Below are positions 32,525-40,327 of a DNA stretch of 64,000 nt, piece after piece (the stretch's first letter is position 1; the number at the start of each line of letters is the position of its first letter). The stretch is from Streptomyces sp. CG 926 (GTDB lineage: Bacteria > Actinomycetota > Actinomycetes > Streptomycetales > Streptomycetaceae): positions 248,001-312,000 of the forward strand of contig NZ_QGGZ01000004.1 of NCBI RefSeq assembly GCF_003148825.1, written 5' to 3'. A model generated the notes under the pieces. That model made no database searches and was not told the origin of the DNA. It worked only from the letters and a program-made list of their open reading frames with translations. The position numbers were made by a program, and so were the translations under genes.

Positions 32525-34015
32525 ATGGGCAGCACAGTCGGGCACCGGCGCAGGACGAGTCGTACGGCGAAGGTCACGGGCGCGCTCGTGACGGCCGCGG
32601 TGATCGGTGGGGTGGCCTTCGCCTTCACCGGGACCGCGCAGGCGAGTTCGGTCGGAGCCGTCTACACGAAGTCCAGCTCCTGGAGCGGCGGTTACACCGG
32701 CCAGTACGTCATCACCAACAGCACCGGCGCGGCGCAGTCGGACTGGACCCTCCAGTTCGACCTGCCGGCGGGTACGAAGATCGACTCGCTCTGGAACGGT
32801 ACCCACACGGTCTCCGGTCGCCGCGTCACCGTGAAGCCGGCTAGCTGGAACGGGCAGTTGGCGGCAGGGGCCTCCGTCACCGTCGGCTTCGTCGCGAGCG
32901 GAACCGGCACGCTCGGCGACCCCACCGGGTGTCTGATCAACGGGGTGAAGTGCTCCGTGGACCAAGGCGCCACGGCCCAGCCCAGCGGGCGCCCCACCGC
33001 CCGGCCCACGGTGACGGCGAGCCCGGCCCCGACCGCGCCCGCCACGTCCGCCGCGCCCACCGGGACCAGGTCGCCCTCCCCCACGGCGACCGCCCCGACC
33101 CCCACCCCCGCCCCCGGGGGCGGCGGCGCGCGCTTCGCCCCGTACGTGGACACCTCCCTCTACCCCGCGTACGACCTGCTCGACACCGCGACGAAGACCG
33201 GCGTGAAGGAGTTCCACCTCGCCTTCATCACCTCCGGCGGCGGCTGCGCTCCGCTGTGGGGCGGGGTCACGGATCTCGCGAACGACAAGGTCGCCGCCCA
33301 GATCGGCGCGCTGCGCGCCAAGGGCGGCGACGTCCGGGTGTCGTTCGGCGGGGCCGCCGGTCACGAACTGGCCCTGAACTGCGCCACCGTGGACGAGCTG
33401 GCCGCCGCGTACGGGAAGGTCGTCGACCAGTACCGGCTCACCAAGGTCGACTTCGACATCGAGGGCGCCGCTCTGCCGGACACCGCGGCGAACGCCCGCC
33501 GCGCCCAGGCCATCGCCCGGTTGCAGAAGTCCCACCCGGGCCTGGACGTCGCCTTCACCCTGCCCGTGATGCCCGAGGGCCTGACCCAGCCGGGCGTGGC
33601 ACTGCTGGCCGACGCCAAGAAGAACGGTGTGCGGGTCGACGCCGTCAACATCATGGCGATGGACTACGGTCCGGCGTACAGCGGGGACATGGGGCAGTAC
33701 GCGATCCAGGCCGCGACGGCCACGCAGGCGCAGATCAAGGGCGTACTCGGACTGTCCGACGCGGCGGCGTGGAAGGCTGTGGCCGTCACGCCGATGATCG
33801 GTGTGAACGATGTCGCGAGCGAGATCTTCACGGTGGAGGACGCGACGCAGCTCGTGCAGTTCGCCGCCTCGAAGGGGATCGGCCGGCTGGCCATGTGGTC
33901 CTCCACGCGGGACAAGCAGTGCGCGGCCGGAGCCGTCAACCACGCCGACGCGACGTGCAGCTCGATCCTTCAGCAGCCGCTGGCCTTCACCAAGGCGTTC
34001 GCCGGGCTCAAGTAG
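32525..34015 (+). CDS. Secreted GH18 chitinase with CBM2 cellulose/chitin-binding module
   Basis: This 496-residue protein has a signal peptide (MGSTVGHRRRTSRTAKVTGA then a hydrophobic helix, cleavage near AQA-SS, residue 40). A family-2 carbohydrate-binding module follows (about 42-145, with conserved Trp in SSWSGGYTGQYVITN, SDWTLQFDLPAG and ASWNGQL). A Pro/Thr/Ala-rich linker runs to about 200. The GH18 domain follows, in which TKVDFDIEGAAL gives the catalytic D-x-D-x-E (Asp309, Asp311, Glu313). The general acid Glu is present. It should cleave extracellular chitin, with the GH20 lipoprotein at 8.4 kb able to finish the products. Confidence 0.92.
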   Translation: MGSTVGHRRRTSRTAKVTGALVTAAVIGGVAFAFTGTAQASSVGAVYTKSSSWSGGYTGQYVITNSTGAAQSDWTLQFDLPAGTKIDSLWNGTHTVSGRRVTVKPASWNGQLAAGASVTVGFVASGTGTLGDPTGCLINGVKCSVDQGATAQPSGRPTARPTVTASPAPTAPATSAAPTGTRSPSPTATAPTPTPAPGGGGARFAPYVDTSLYPAYDLLDTATKTGVKEFHLAFITSGGGCAPLWGGVTDLANDKVAAQIGALRAKGGDVRVSFGGAAGHELALNCATVDELAAAYGKVVDQYRLTKVDFDIEGAALPDTAANARRAQAIARLQKSHPGLDVAFTLPVMPEGLTQPGVALLADAKKNGVRVDAVNIMAMDYGPAYSGDMGQYAIQAATATQAQIKGVLGLSDAAAWKAVAVTPMIGVNDVASEIFTVEDATQLVQFAASKGIGRLAMWSSTRDKQCAAGAVNHADATCSSILQQPLAFTKAFAGLK

Positions 34016-34038
34016 CGACCCGAGGACGAACCGGGAAC

Positions 34039-34083
34039 GGCCGACGGGCCCGTCGCACGTGACGTGCGGCGGGCCCGTCGGCC
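34039..34083. terminator. Hairpin between convergent chitinase and hypothetical genes
   Basis: The arms gccgacgggccc and gggcccgtcggc, with a further inner pairing of gtcgcacgt and acgtgcggc, form a long imperfect stem between two converging genes. Confidence 0.8.
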
Positions 34084-34137
34084 GTGTCTCCGAACGGCTT
34101 GATCGGCCTGGCCGGCCTGGTCGGCCGGCCGATCGGC

Positions 34138-34788
34138 CTAGGAGAGGATGCCCCCGCGGGTGGCGAGGTCGAGTGCAGCGTCGAGGCGCGGCGCCGGGTG
34201 GCCCTCGGTATGGGCCGCCGCCAGCAGCGCCGCCACGGCGCCCGCGTCGGCCTTGCGTTCCCGTGCCAGTGCCGCGAACCGGGCGACGACATCGATCAGG
34301 CTCCGCCGGCGCGCCCAGGGGACGTCGAAGGAGGACACGGTGAGTTCGAGGAACTCCTCCTCGTCCGCGCCGACCCAGGGCGCGGCCCCGTCCAACCCGT
34401 CCTCCCGCACCTCGTCCGGGTACGGGATGCGGTGCCACGCGCCGTTCTCCCACCAGTAGACGAAGCCGAAGAGGTTCCCGGCGGCGTCGTCGCGCAGGAG
34501 GTCCCAGGGCAGCCAGTCGGGGCCGCCCGCGAGGAAGTCGATCTGCTCGCCGCCGACATGGGTGTGGCTGCCGTCGGGGTCCTGGCCGCAGAAGACCGCG
34601 TGTCCCTCGTCCACCACGGTCAGCCGCCACCAGCCGCCCGCGCCGGTGGAGTGGCACCACAGGCCGTCGTCGTCGAGGGCGAACTCGGTGCTGGTGGAAC
34701 ACGCGGTGTCGACCATGGCCATGGTCACCGCCCTGGCCCACAGCAGTTCGGGGTGTTCGAGGTCTTCCGGCCGGCTCGGCGTGTGCAT
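34138..34788 (-). CDS. Hypothetical acidic cytoplasmic protein
   Basis: This 216-residue protein starts MHTPSRPEDLEHPELLWARA with no signal or membrane helix. It is rich in Asp/Glu and Trp: DDDGLWCHSTGAGGWWRLTV, FCGQDPDGSHTHVGGEQIDF, LPWDLLRDDAAGNLFGFVYW and the helical C-terminus LIDVVARFAALARERKADAG. GGAGGAG precedes the ATG, so it is a real gene. I do not recognise the family; the Trp/Asp spacing suggests a small beta-rich domain followed by a helical domain. It is convergent with the chitinase gene and stands alone. Confidence 0.6.
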   Translation of the reverse strand: MHTPSRPEDLEHPELLWARAVTMAMVDTACSTSTEFALDDDGLWCHSTGAGGWWRLTVVDEGHAVFCGQDPDGSHTHVGGEQIDFLAGGPDWLPWDLLRDDAAGNLFGFVYWWENGAWHRIPYPDEVREDGLDGAAPWVGADEEEFLELTVSSFDVPWARRRSLIDVVARFAALARERKADAGAVAALLAAAHTEGHPAPRLDAALDLATRGGILS

Positions 34789-35000
34789 CGTGTGGTCTCC
34801 TCCCGGGTGCGGGGCAAGCCTCGCACGTCGGGCCGGGCGGCGCGGCCCGGGGGCGCGGCGGACACCGCGTGACCCCACCGTTCGCCCGGCGCCCGCATGC
34901 TGAGAAGATCCCGGCCCCATCAAGCCTGCCCCCGCGCGGATCCCGCCATTGTGGGGGCCCGGCCAACTCCCGTACCAAAAAAGCGAGTTACGGTCCGGCC

Positions 35001-35744
35001 ATGCCTTCGCACATACGTACCACCCTTGCTCCGCACAGCCGCCGCGCCCTGCTGCGCACCGCGGTGGCGGGCACGGCGGCGGCCGCCGGAGCGGGACTGA
35101 CCCTCAGCGCGGCCTTTCCGGCCTTCGCCGGTTCGGGCGATCCGGAGAGCGCCGATCCCGTGACCACCCCCGCACAGGCCCTGCGTCGACTGGCGGCCGG
35201 CAACCAGCGGTGGCGGGCCCAGAACCAGGAGCACCCGCACGAGTCGGCGCCCCTGCGTCGCCGGCTCGCCCAGGGACAGCAGCCCTTCGCGATCGTGCTG
35301 GGCTGCGTCGATTCGCGCGTTCCGCCCGAGCTGGTCTTCGACCAAGGGCTGGGTGACCTGCTGACCGTGCGGTCGGCGGGCGAGGTGCTGGACGAGGCGG
35401 TTCTGGGAAGCATCGCGTACGGGGTTCTGGAGCTGCGCATACCGCTCGTGCTCGTCCTGGCCCATCAGTCGTGCGGAGCGGTCGCCGCCGCGGTCCGTGC
35501 CGACGAGTCGGGCGAGCCGCTCCCCGCTCATATCCAGTATCTGGCCGATCAGATACGGCCGTCCATCGATCGCAGTCAGCTGGGTGAGGCCCGCATCGAC
35601 GCGACGGTCAATGCGCATGCGCGCAACGTCCGCAGACGGCTCGTGGCCGAACCCGACCTCGCAGGGAAGGTGGCGGCGGGCGAACTCGCCGTGCTCGCGG
35701 CCCGCTACGAGCTCCGCGACCAGCACGTACGCACCCTGGCCTGA
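35001..35744 (+). CDS. Tat-exported beta-carbonic anhydrase
   Basis: This 247-residue protein has a twin-arginine-type leader (SRRALLRTAVAGTAAAAGAG, cleavage near AFA-GS, residue 44). A beta-class carbonic anhydrase domain follows, with zinc ligands Cys102 in VLGCVDSRVPPELVFDQGLG, with the Asp104/Arg106 pair, and His155/Cys158 in LVLAHQSCGA. It hydrates CO2 outside the cytoplasm. Export of the folded zinc enzyme by Tat fits the leader. The ribosome-binding site is weak. It is convergent with the chaplin gene. Confidence 0.9.
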   Translation: MPSHIRTTLAPHSRRALLRTAVAGTAAAAGAGLTLSAAFPAFAGSGDPESADPVTTPAQALRRLAAGNQRWRAQNQEHPHESAPLRRRLAQGQQPFAIVLGCVDSRVPPELVFDQGLGDLLTVRSAGEVLDEAVLGSIAYGVLELRIPLVLVLAHQSCGAVAAAVRADESGEPLPAHIQYLADQIRPSIDRSQLGEARIDATVNAHARNVRRRLVAEPDLAGKVAAGELAVLAARYELRDQHVRTLA

Positions 35745-35817
35745 CGGCGGCGGCGCCGTCGCGTGCGGGCCCATCCCGGTCGAGCCTCCGACCGGGATGG
35801 GCCACGGTTCACGAGCC

Positions 35818-36057
35818 TCAGGCGTTGACGCAGACGTTGCCGGCGGCCGGGTTCAACGCGCCGATCACGTTGATGCTGTTGCCGCACAGGTTGATCGGAA
35901 TGTGGATCGGGATCTGGATCACGTTGCCCGAAAGCACACCGGGCGAACCGATCGCGGCACCGTTCGCGGTGGAGTCCGCCGACGCCGAGGTGGCACCGCC
36001 GATGACCGCCAGGCCCAGCACCAGGGCCAGACCCGCACTCTTCAGAACACGCGACAC
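35818..36057 (-). CDS. Short chaplin (aerial-hypha surface amyloid)
   Basis: This 79-residue protein has a signal peptide (MSRVLKSAGLALVLGLAVIG, cleavage near ASA-DS, residue 28). One chaplin domain follows: NGAAIGSPGVLSGNVIQIPI, HIPINLCGNSINVIGALNPA and AGNVCVNA, with the two conserved Cys. Chaplins assemble into hydrophobic amyloid fibres on spores and aerial hyphae and lower water surface tension. This short form lacks the wall-sorting signal of the long chaplins. Expression in Streptomyces is usually developmental. It identifies the organism as a morphologically complex actinomycete. Confidence 0.93.
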   Translation of the reverse strand: MSRVLKSAGLALVLGLAVIGGATSASADSTANGAAIGSPGVLSGNVIQIPIHIPINLCGNSINVIGALNPAAGNVCVNA

Positions 36058-36375
36058 GTGAATCTCCTTGTAACCGCACAGCGGTGCCGGAGCACCGCAC
36101 GGCCCCGAGCGGGGTCGTCGCCCTCTACTTCGGCAGCTGACGGCCTCCGGGCCTGGGTCCGGGCGCCCGGTTCCCTCGAATAGGTGGACCCGCGCCTCCG
36201 TTCGGGGGTACGGGAGCGCCGTCGAGCCCCGGGGATCGAGACGGACGTGGCCGTCCGGCTCCGCCGGCGTTCCCCCGTCGCGCGAGCAGCCGCCCCCGCG
36301 CGCGCTTCGGCGGCATCTGCGGTTCGCTCAAGGGGTCCGGCACGGGGCCCACCGGCGGCTCCTTAGCCTGAACCG
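36058..36375. other. Divergent intergenic region, no gene seen
   Basis: This 318-base spacer lies between the chaplin and HD-domain genes. Frames here give only Arg/Pro/Gly noise. At the right end TAGCCT (36364-36369) lies 6 bases before the GTG of the HD-domain gene and may be a -10 element for a leaderless transcript. Confidence 0.5.
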
Positions 36376-36975
36376 GTGACCGACTACTCAGACCTCTTGT
36401 CCCAGGCTCTGCGCGCTCCTTCCGATCCACCACTGCGTCCCCTTCCGTCACCGGTGGTGGAACTCCTTCGGTCGCTCGACGCACCGCCGCGACTGGCCGC
36501 CCACCTCCGTGCCGTCCACGACGTGGCGGTCCAACTGGTCGATTGGCTGGAGCGCCGCCACCCGCGGATCATCGTCGACCGTGCGGCCGTCGCCTTCGGG
36601 GCGGCAACCCACGACATCGGTAAGACGGTGCACCCGGCCGAACTGTCCGCGCCCGGCTCCTCGCACGAAGAGGCGGGCCGTAAACTGCTGTTGGCCCGCG
36701 GGTTCGGCCCGGACCTGGCCCGCTTCGCCGGAACCCACGCCTCGTGGGCCGCTCCTGGTACGACGCTCGAGGACCTGTTGGTGAGCACGGCCGACAAGGT
36801 CTGGAAGAACAAGCGCCTCCAGGAGCTCGAAGACCTCCTGATCGCCCGTCTCGTGCACGAGACCGGCGGGGAGCACTGGGAGGAGTACCTCGCGCTCGAC
36901 GATCTGCTCACGCGCATCGGCGACGCGGCCGACGGCCGGCTCGCCTTCCAGGCCTCGTACCCGGTGCACGGCTGA
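36376..36975 (+). CDS. HD-domain phosphohydrolase-like protein
   Basis: This 199-residue cytoplasmic protein has the HD metal-binding pattern: a first His in LAAHLRAVHDVAVQLVDWLE, then AFGAATHDIGKTVHP with His79-Asp80, a later His in SSHEEAGRKLLLARG and a distal Asp in LLVSTADKVWKNKRL. HD enzymes hydrolyse nucleotides or phosphate esters; the substrate is unknown. The GTG at 36376 has no Shine-Dalgarno but a -10-like TAGCCT 7 nt upstream, so it may be leaderless. It ends 4 bp before the right inverted repeat arm. Confidence 0.82.
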   Translation: MTDYSDLLSQALRAPSDPPLRPLPSPVVELLRSLDAPPRLAAHLRAVHDVAVQLVDWLERRHPRIIVDRAAVAFGAATHDIGKTVHPAELSAPGSSHEEAGRKLLLARGFGPDLARFAGTHASWAAPGTTLEDLLVSTADKVWKNKRLQELEDLLIARLVHETGGEHWEEYLALDDLLTRIGDAADGRLAFQASYPVHG

Positions 36976-36979
36976 CGGC

Positions 36980-37037
36980 ATTTCTTAGCATCAGAGGTCA
37001 ACTATTCGTCCGGTCGCCGCCCGGACGACTAGAAAGG
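36980..37037. repeat. Right arm of the long inverted repeat (partner 30736-30793)
   Basis: Reverse-complement match to 30736-30793 at 50 of 58 bases, with a perfect 23-base core (36980-37002). It is followed on the plus strand by sequence that also resembles the region upstream of the RIP-like gene, so it is the promoter side of the degenerate second copy. Confidence 0.85.
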
Positions 37038-37665
37038 TCGAGACCGAGCCGGACCCGTCGGCGGGGATGATCCCACCCGTCGACGACCGGAATGATTTCT
37101 GAGGCGGTGGATGCACGTGAGTGGATGCGGCAGACTCGAATGGACAGCGGTCAGATTACTTCCGGAGAGACCGAGTTCAGACTCCGTCACCTGACGCGGT
37201 CGGCCCCACCGAAGCCCCTGTCCATGGGCGGTGCGGGGCTGACTCGGACGCAGGGAGGAGGGATTTCCCCGACCTCCTCCCTGCGTATGCGGCTGCGCGT
37301 TTGCACATCGAATTCCCAGCCGCTCGACACAGGCCCCACCGCGGCCTGTTCCAGGCCGCCGACGTGCGGCTTTCGGGGAACCCGCCTCGCGCCACATCCT
37401 GGCCGACGCGATGATCCGGCTGCCTCCCGAGCGCGTTTCGAGCCCGATCCGAGCGCGTTCCGACGTGCATCGCACGCGGAAATGCGCCGGTTTCGGAACG
37501 ACTCTGCCGAACACGGCCGGAACCAGCCACCTGAGATTTTTTAAATGGGCACCCATCCGCAGGCGTTGGGGCAACGAAGGATCAGCGAGAGCCTCACCAG
37601 GGCCTCGCTCAAATCCCGTACGATCTGCGATTCCCTTCCTGGGGATCCACGGAACAGGAGCGAAT
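37038..37665. other. Region between inverted repeat and CHRD-like gene
   Basis: These 628 bases carry the degenerate RIP copy (see entry at 37092) and the promoter region of the CHRD-like gene. A hairpin of 'gggaggagg' and 'cctcctccc' lies near 37253-37283. After the TAA at 37542-37544, about 100 bases lead to the ACAGGAG ribosome-binding site at 37654-37660. No other gene was seen. Confidence 0.5.
37092..37544 (+). pseudogene. Degenerate second copy of the RIP-like gene
   Basis: An open 150-codon frame ends with RFRNDSAEHGRNQPPEIF and a stop. This lines up with GFRNIFENGQAPPEAYVR of the RIP-like protein at 30008 (shared FRN, E, G and PPE). The DNA around the start (gatgcacgtgagtggatgcgg) resembles the RIP-like gene's gtgcatgcgtgagcgcagc. 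The middle matches only after frame changes and the catalytic EAAR region is missing. It reads as a truncated, frame-scrambled paralogue in opposite orientation. Similarity was judged by eye. Confidence 0.5.
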
Positions 37666-38490
37666 GTGATAGTCAAGCGCGCCGGTCGCCACGTGGTTCT
37701 CGCCGCCATACCCGCCGCCGTGGTCCTGACCCTCGGCGTTTCCGGACCAGCTCTCGCCGAGGGCGGAAAGACGTACCAGATCGACCTTGCGCAGCTGAAC
37801 TCATCAGGCTCCAGCGGTACGGTCATGCTCACCCTCAAGGGCAAGGACCTGACCGTTCAGATCGAGTCCAAGGGCATGGTGCCGGGCCAACCGTCGGCCC
37901 AGCATCTGCACGGTTCGACCAAGGGCCACGACTTCCACTGCCCGGACGCGAGCGACGACACCGACGGCGACGGGGTCCTCAGCAACACCGAGGCCACGCA
38001 TGACTACGGCGACATCAACATCTCGCTCACCACAGGTGGGGACACCAAGGCCACCAGCGGCCTGGACGTGTTGCGCATGCCCGTCGCCGACGCGAAGGGC
38101 ACGATCCGCTACAAGCGGACGATCCCCGTCGGTCAGGACGTGGTCGACCACATCAAGGACCTGCACGTCGTCCAGCACGGCATCGACCGCAACAAGAACA
38201 AGAAGTACGACTTCGAGGGCGCGGGCAAGAGCGAGCTCGACCCGAAGCTGCCCCAGGAGGCGACGGCCCCGACGAACTGCGGTGAGGTCAAGGGCGCTGC
38301 CGTGGGATCGGTTCCCGTGGGCGGCATCGAGACCGGTGGCGGTACGGCGGAGCACGCTGCGGCGCCGGTGACGGTGCGCGACGGTGTGGCGATGACCGTA
38401 CTCGCCGTGGTGGCGGGTGCGGTGATCCTCGGGCGGAAGCGGGCCGGCATCGGCTCCGTCCGCAGGGAGTCCACCGGGGGCGGCGCGTGA
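37666..38490 (+). CDS. Secreted CHRD-like surface protein, membrane- or wall-anchored
   Basis: This 274-residue protein has a signal peptide (VIVKRAGRHVVLAAIPAAVV, cleavage near ALA-EG). Its domain has QLNSSGSSGTVMLTLKGKDL, GQPSAQHLHGSTKGHDFHCP and SDDTDGDGVLSNTEATHDYG, a CHRD-like fold with a calcium-type acidic loop. The end has PVGGIETGGG, a hydrophobic helix and an RKRAG tail, like a non-standard sorting signal. GTG at 37666 is supported by ACAGGAG 5 nt upstream. It overlaps the class F sortase gene by 4 bp, so it is probably that sortase's substrate or partner. Confidence 0.75.
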   Translation: MIVKRAGRHVVLAAIPAAVVLTLGVSGPALAEGGKTYQIDLAQLNSSGSSGTVMLTLKGKDLTVQIESKGMVPGQPSAQHLHGSTKGHDFHCPDASDDTDGDGVLSNTEATHDYGDINISLTTGGDTKATSGLDVLRMPVADAKGTIRYKRTIPVGQDVVDHIKDLHVVQHGIDRNKNKKYDFEGAGKSELDPKLPQEATAPTNCGEVKGAAVGSVPVGGIETGGGTAEHAAAPVTVRDGVAMTVLAVVAGAVILGRKRAGIGSVRRESTGGGA

Positions 38491-39194
38491 AGGCGACCCT
38501 CGTGCGGTCCCGCCGCCGGACCCTGGGCCCGCTGGCGGCCGTAGCCCTCACGGGGCTCCTCCTCGCCGGGTGCGGCGGCCAGAACGCGGCGCAGCCCGCC
38601 GCCCCGGCGGGGCAGAACCTCCCGGGGGGAGCACCGGCCGCCGCCGATGCCGCTCCCCCCGGGAAGACACCCGCAGCCGGATCGCAGAGCGGTGGGAGCA
38701 CGGGCGCGGGTGCCGGCTCGGGCGGCGTCCAACAGGCCCTGGCCCGGTCCGAGCCGCAGAAGATCTCGATCCCCTCGCTCAACCTGACCAGTTCCCTGGA
38801 GACCCTGCGGCAGAACCCCGACGGCACCATGCAGACCCCGAAGGACCCCGCGCTCGCGGGCTGGTACGAGCCGGGGCCGACCCCCGGCTCCCAAGGGCCG
38901 GCCGTGATCGCCGGGCATGTCACGTGGAACGGAGCATCCGCGGTGTTCGAGAAGCTGAAGACGATGAAGGGCGGAGACACCATCAAGGTCACCCGGCAGG
39001 ACGGCAAGACGGTCACGTTCACGGTGGACCGCGTCGCCGAGTACCCGAAGGCCGAGTTCCCGACGCTCGAGGTCTACAAGAACATCGACCACGCGGGCCT
39101 GCGACTGGTCACCTGTGGCGGCACCTTCGACCCCAAGAAGCACTATTACGACAGCAATGTGGTGGTGTTCGCCCGCATGACGGGCGCCGCGTAG
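38487..39194 (+). CDS. Class F sortase, lipoprotein
   Basis: This 235-residue protein has a signal with a lipobox (LLLAGC, Cys29), a Gly/Ala/Pro-rich linker to about residue 85, then the sortase barrel. The catalytic triad is visible: His144 in VIAGHVTWNG, Cys210 in LRLVTCGGTFD and Arg230 in VVVFARM. Class F enzymes attach or process surface proteins in actinobacteria, but substrates are poorly known. The GTGA overlap with the upstream CHRD-like gene indicates translational coupling. A 16-bp hairpin lies downstream. Confidence 0.85.
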   Translation: MKATLVRSRRRTLGPLAAVALTGLLLAGCGGQNAAQPAAPAGQNLPGGAPAAADAAPPGKTPAAGSQSGGSTGAGAGSGGVQQALARSEPQKISIPSLNLTSSLETLRQNPDGTMQTPKDPALAGWYEPGPTPGSQGPAVIAGHVTWNGASAVFEKLKTMKGGDTIKVTRQDGKTVTFTVDRVAEYPKAEFPTLEVYKNIDHAGLRLVTCGGTFDPKKHYYDSNVVVFARMTGAA

Positions 39195-39253
39195 CCCGGA
39201 CGACAGGGCGGGACCACACCCGTCGGCCGCAGGGCCCCACTGCGGCCGACGGC

Positions 39254-39297
39254 CGTGAGCGGCACCCGACCCGTTGCCGGATCGGGTGCCGCTCACG
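39254..39297. terminator. Hairpin between convergent sortase and DUF7144-like genes
   Basis: A perfect 16-bp stem (39254-39269 with 39282-39297) and a 12-nt loop separate two converging genes. Confidence 0.88.
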
Positions 39298-39311
39298 TCT
39301 CACGTCTCGCG

Positions 39312-39773
39312 TCACTCGGTGGCGTGCGTCCAACTCGTGCACAGGGCCCAGATGATGAACACGTCGATCGCGATGATGATGATCGACCACCACGGCTGGT
39401 ACGGCAGCCACATGAAGTTGAGGATCAGGCTGATGCCGGCGAGTGCGATACCGGCGCCCCGCGCCAGGTTCGAGCCCGCGAACAGGCCCACCCCGGTGAG
39501 GATGACGATGATCCCGACGATCAGATGGATCCAACCCCATGCCGTGAGGTCGAATTCGAAGACGTAGCTTCCGATGCGCGCGTAGACATCGTCGTTGGCG
39601 ATGGCCGCGATTCCCTGGAACACCGCGAGGCAACCGGTCACCAGGAGGAGGACGGCGGCGAACAACGTGCCCACGTTCCCCGCGCCCTGGCTGTCGCCGC
39701 TTGGATACATCGGTGTCGTACCCGGCGCAGGGCCGGTGTTCCAGTTTCCCCCGGTCGGTGTCGGCTGGCCCAT
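39312..39773 (-). CDS. DUF7144-type small membrane protein
   Basis: This 153-residue protein has a Pro/Gly/Thr-rich cytoplasmic N-terminus and four transmembrane segments. NVGTLFAAVLLLVTGCLAVF, AWGWIHLIVGIIVILTGVGL, LARGAGIALAGISLILNFMW and WWSIIIIAIDVFIIWALCTS are the helices, a typical DUF7144 layout. Function is unknown. ATG at 39773 is preferred to the GTG three codons upstream because GAGG lies 8 nt before the ATG. It is convergent with the sortase gene. Confidence 0.8.
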   Translation of the reverse strand: MGQPTPTGGNWNTGPAPGTTPMYPSGDSQGAGNVGTLFAAVLLLVTGCLAVFQGIAAIANDDVYARIGSYVFEFDLTAWGWIHLIVGIIVILTGVGLFAGSNLARGAGIALAGISLILNFMWLPYQPWWSIIIIAIDVFIIWALCTSWTHATE

Positions 39774-39953
39774 GGAATTCACCTCACAGTTGGCTGTACA
39801 GCGCAGGACCGTCCTGCTCCGGCTCGTCGGTGACAGGCTTCGGTGCCCACATCGCAGTGTCGTCCGGCGGTCCGGTTCCTGTGATCACCCGAAGCGGGTG
39901 GTCTTCACCCGGGCGCACGGAGCGCACCGAGCGCACGGGGCGGCGGCGCACGC

Positions 39954-40151
39954 TCATGCGGGCAGCCGACGCATTTCGAGCACTCGCAGGCCCAGGGACT
40001 GGAAGCGGGTGAGGAGTCCGTACAGGTGGGCCTCGTCCGCCACGCTGCCGAACAGGAGCGTCTGCTCCGGTACGGGCGTCCGGGCGAGCTCGGGAAAGCT
40101 CGCGGCGAGCGTGTCCGGTACGACCCCCGAGATACGGAATTCGTAGCGCAT
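39954..40151 (-). CDS. Small conserved protein next to the LuxR-type regulator
   Basis: This 65-residue protein begins MRYEFRISGVVPDTLAASFP, then ELARTPVPEQTLLFGSVADE and AHLYGLLTRFQSLGLRVLEM. It looks like a small ACT- or ferredoxin-like alpha-beta fold, and similar small proteins are common in Streptomyces. GAGAGGAG lies about 11 nt upstream. It follows the large LuxR regulator gene by 176 bp on the same strand. Function is unknown. Confidence 0.7.
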   Translation of the reverse strand: MRYEFRISGVVPDTLAASFPELARTPVPEQTLLFGSVADEAHLYGLLTRFQSLGLRVLEMRRLPA

Positions 40152-40327
40152 GAGAGCACTCACTCCTCTCGGAACGAAGGCTTCGGGGCCCGGGCCGGTG
40201 CGAGGGCCCGGACCTCTGCCGGCCTTCACCGCCATCGTGGGCCCCCGGGCCGCGGCTCGGCATCGCCCGGTGCGGGCGAGAAGCGCGTCCCCGGCGCTCC
40301 CGGCGCCCCCGGGGACCCCCGTACGGC

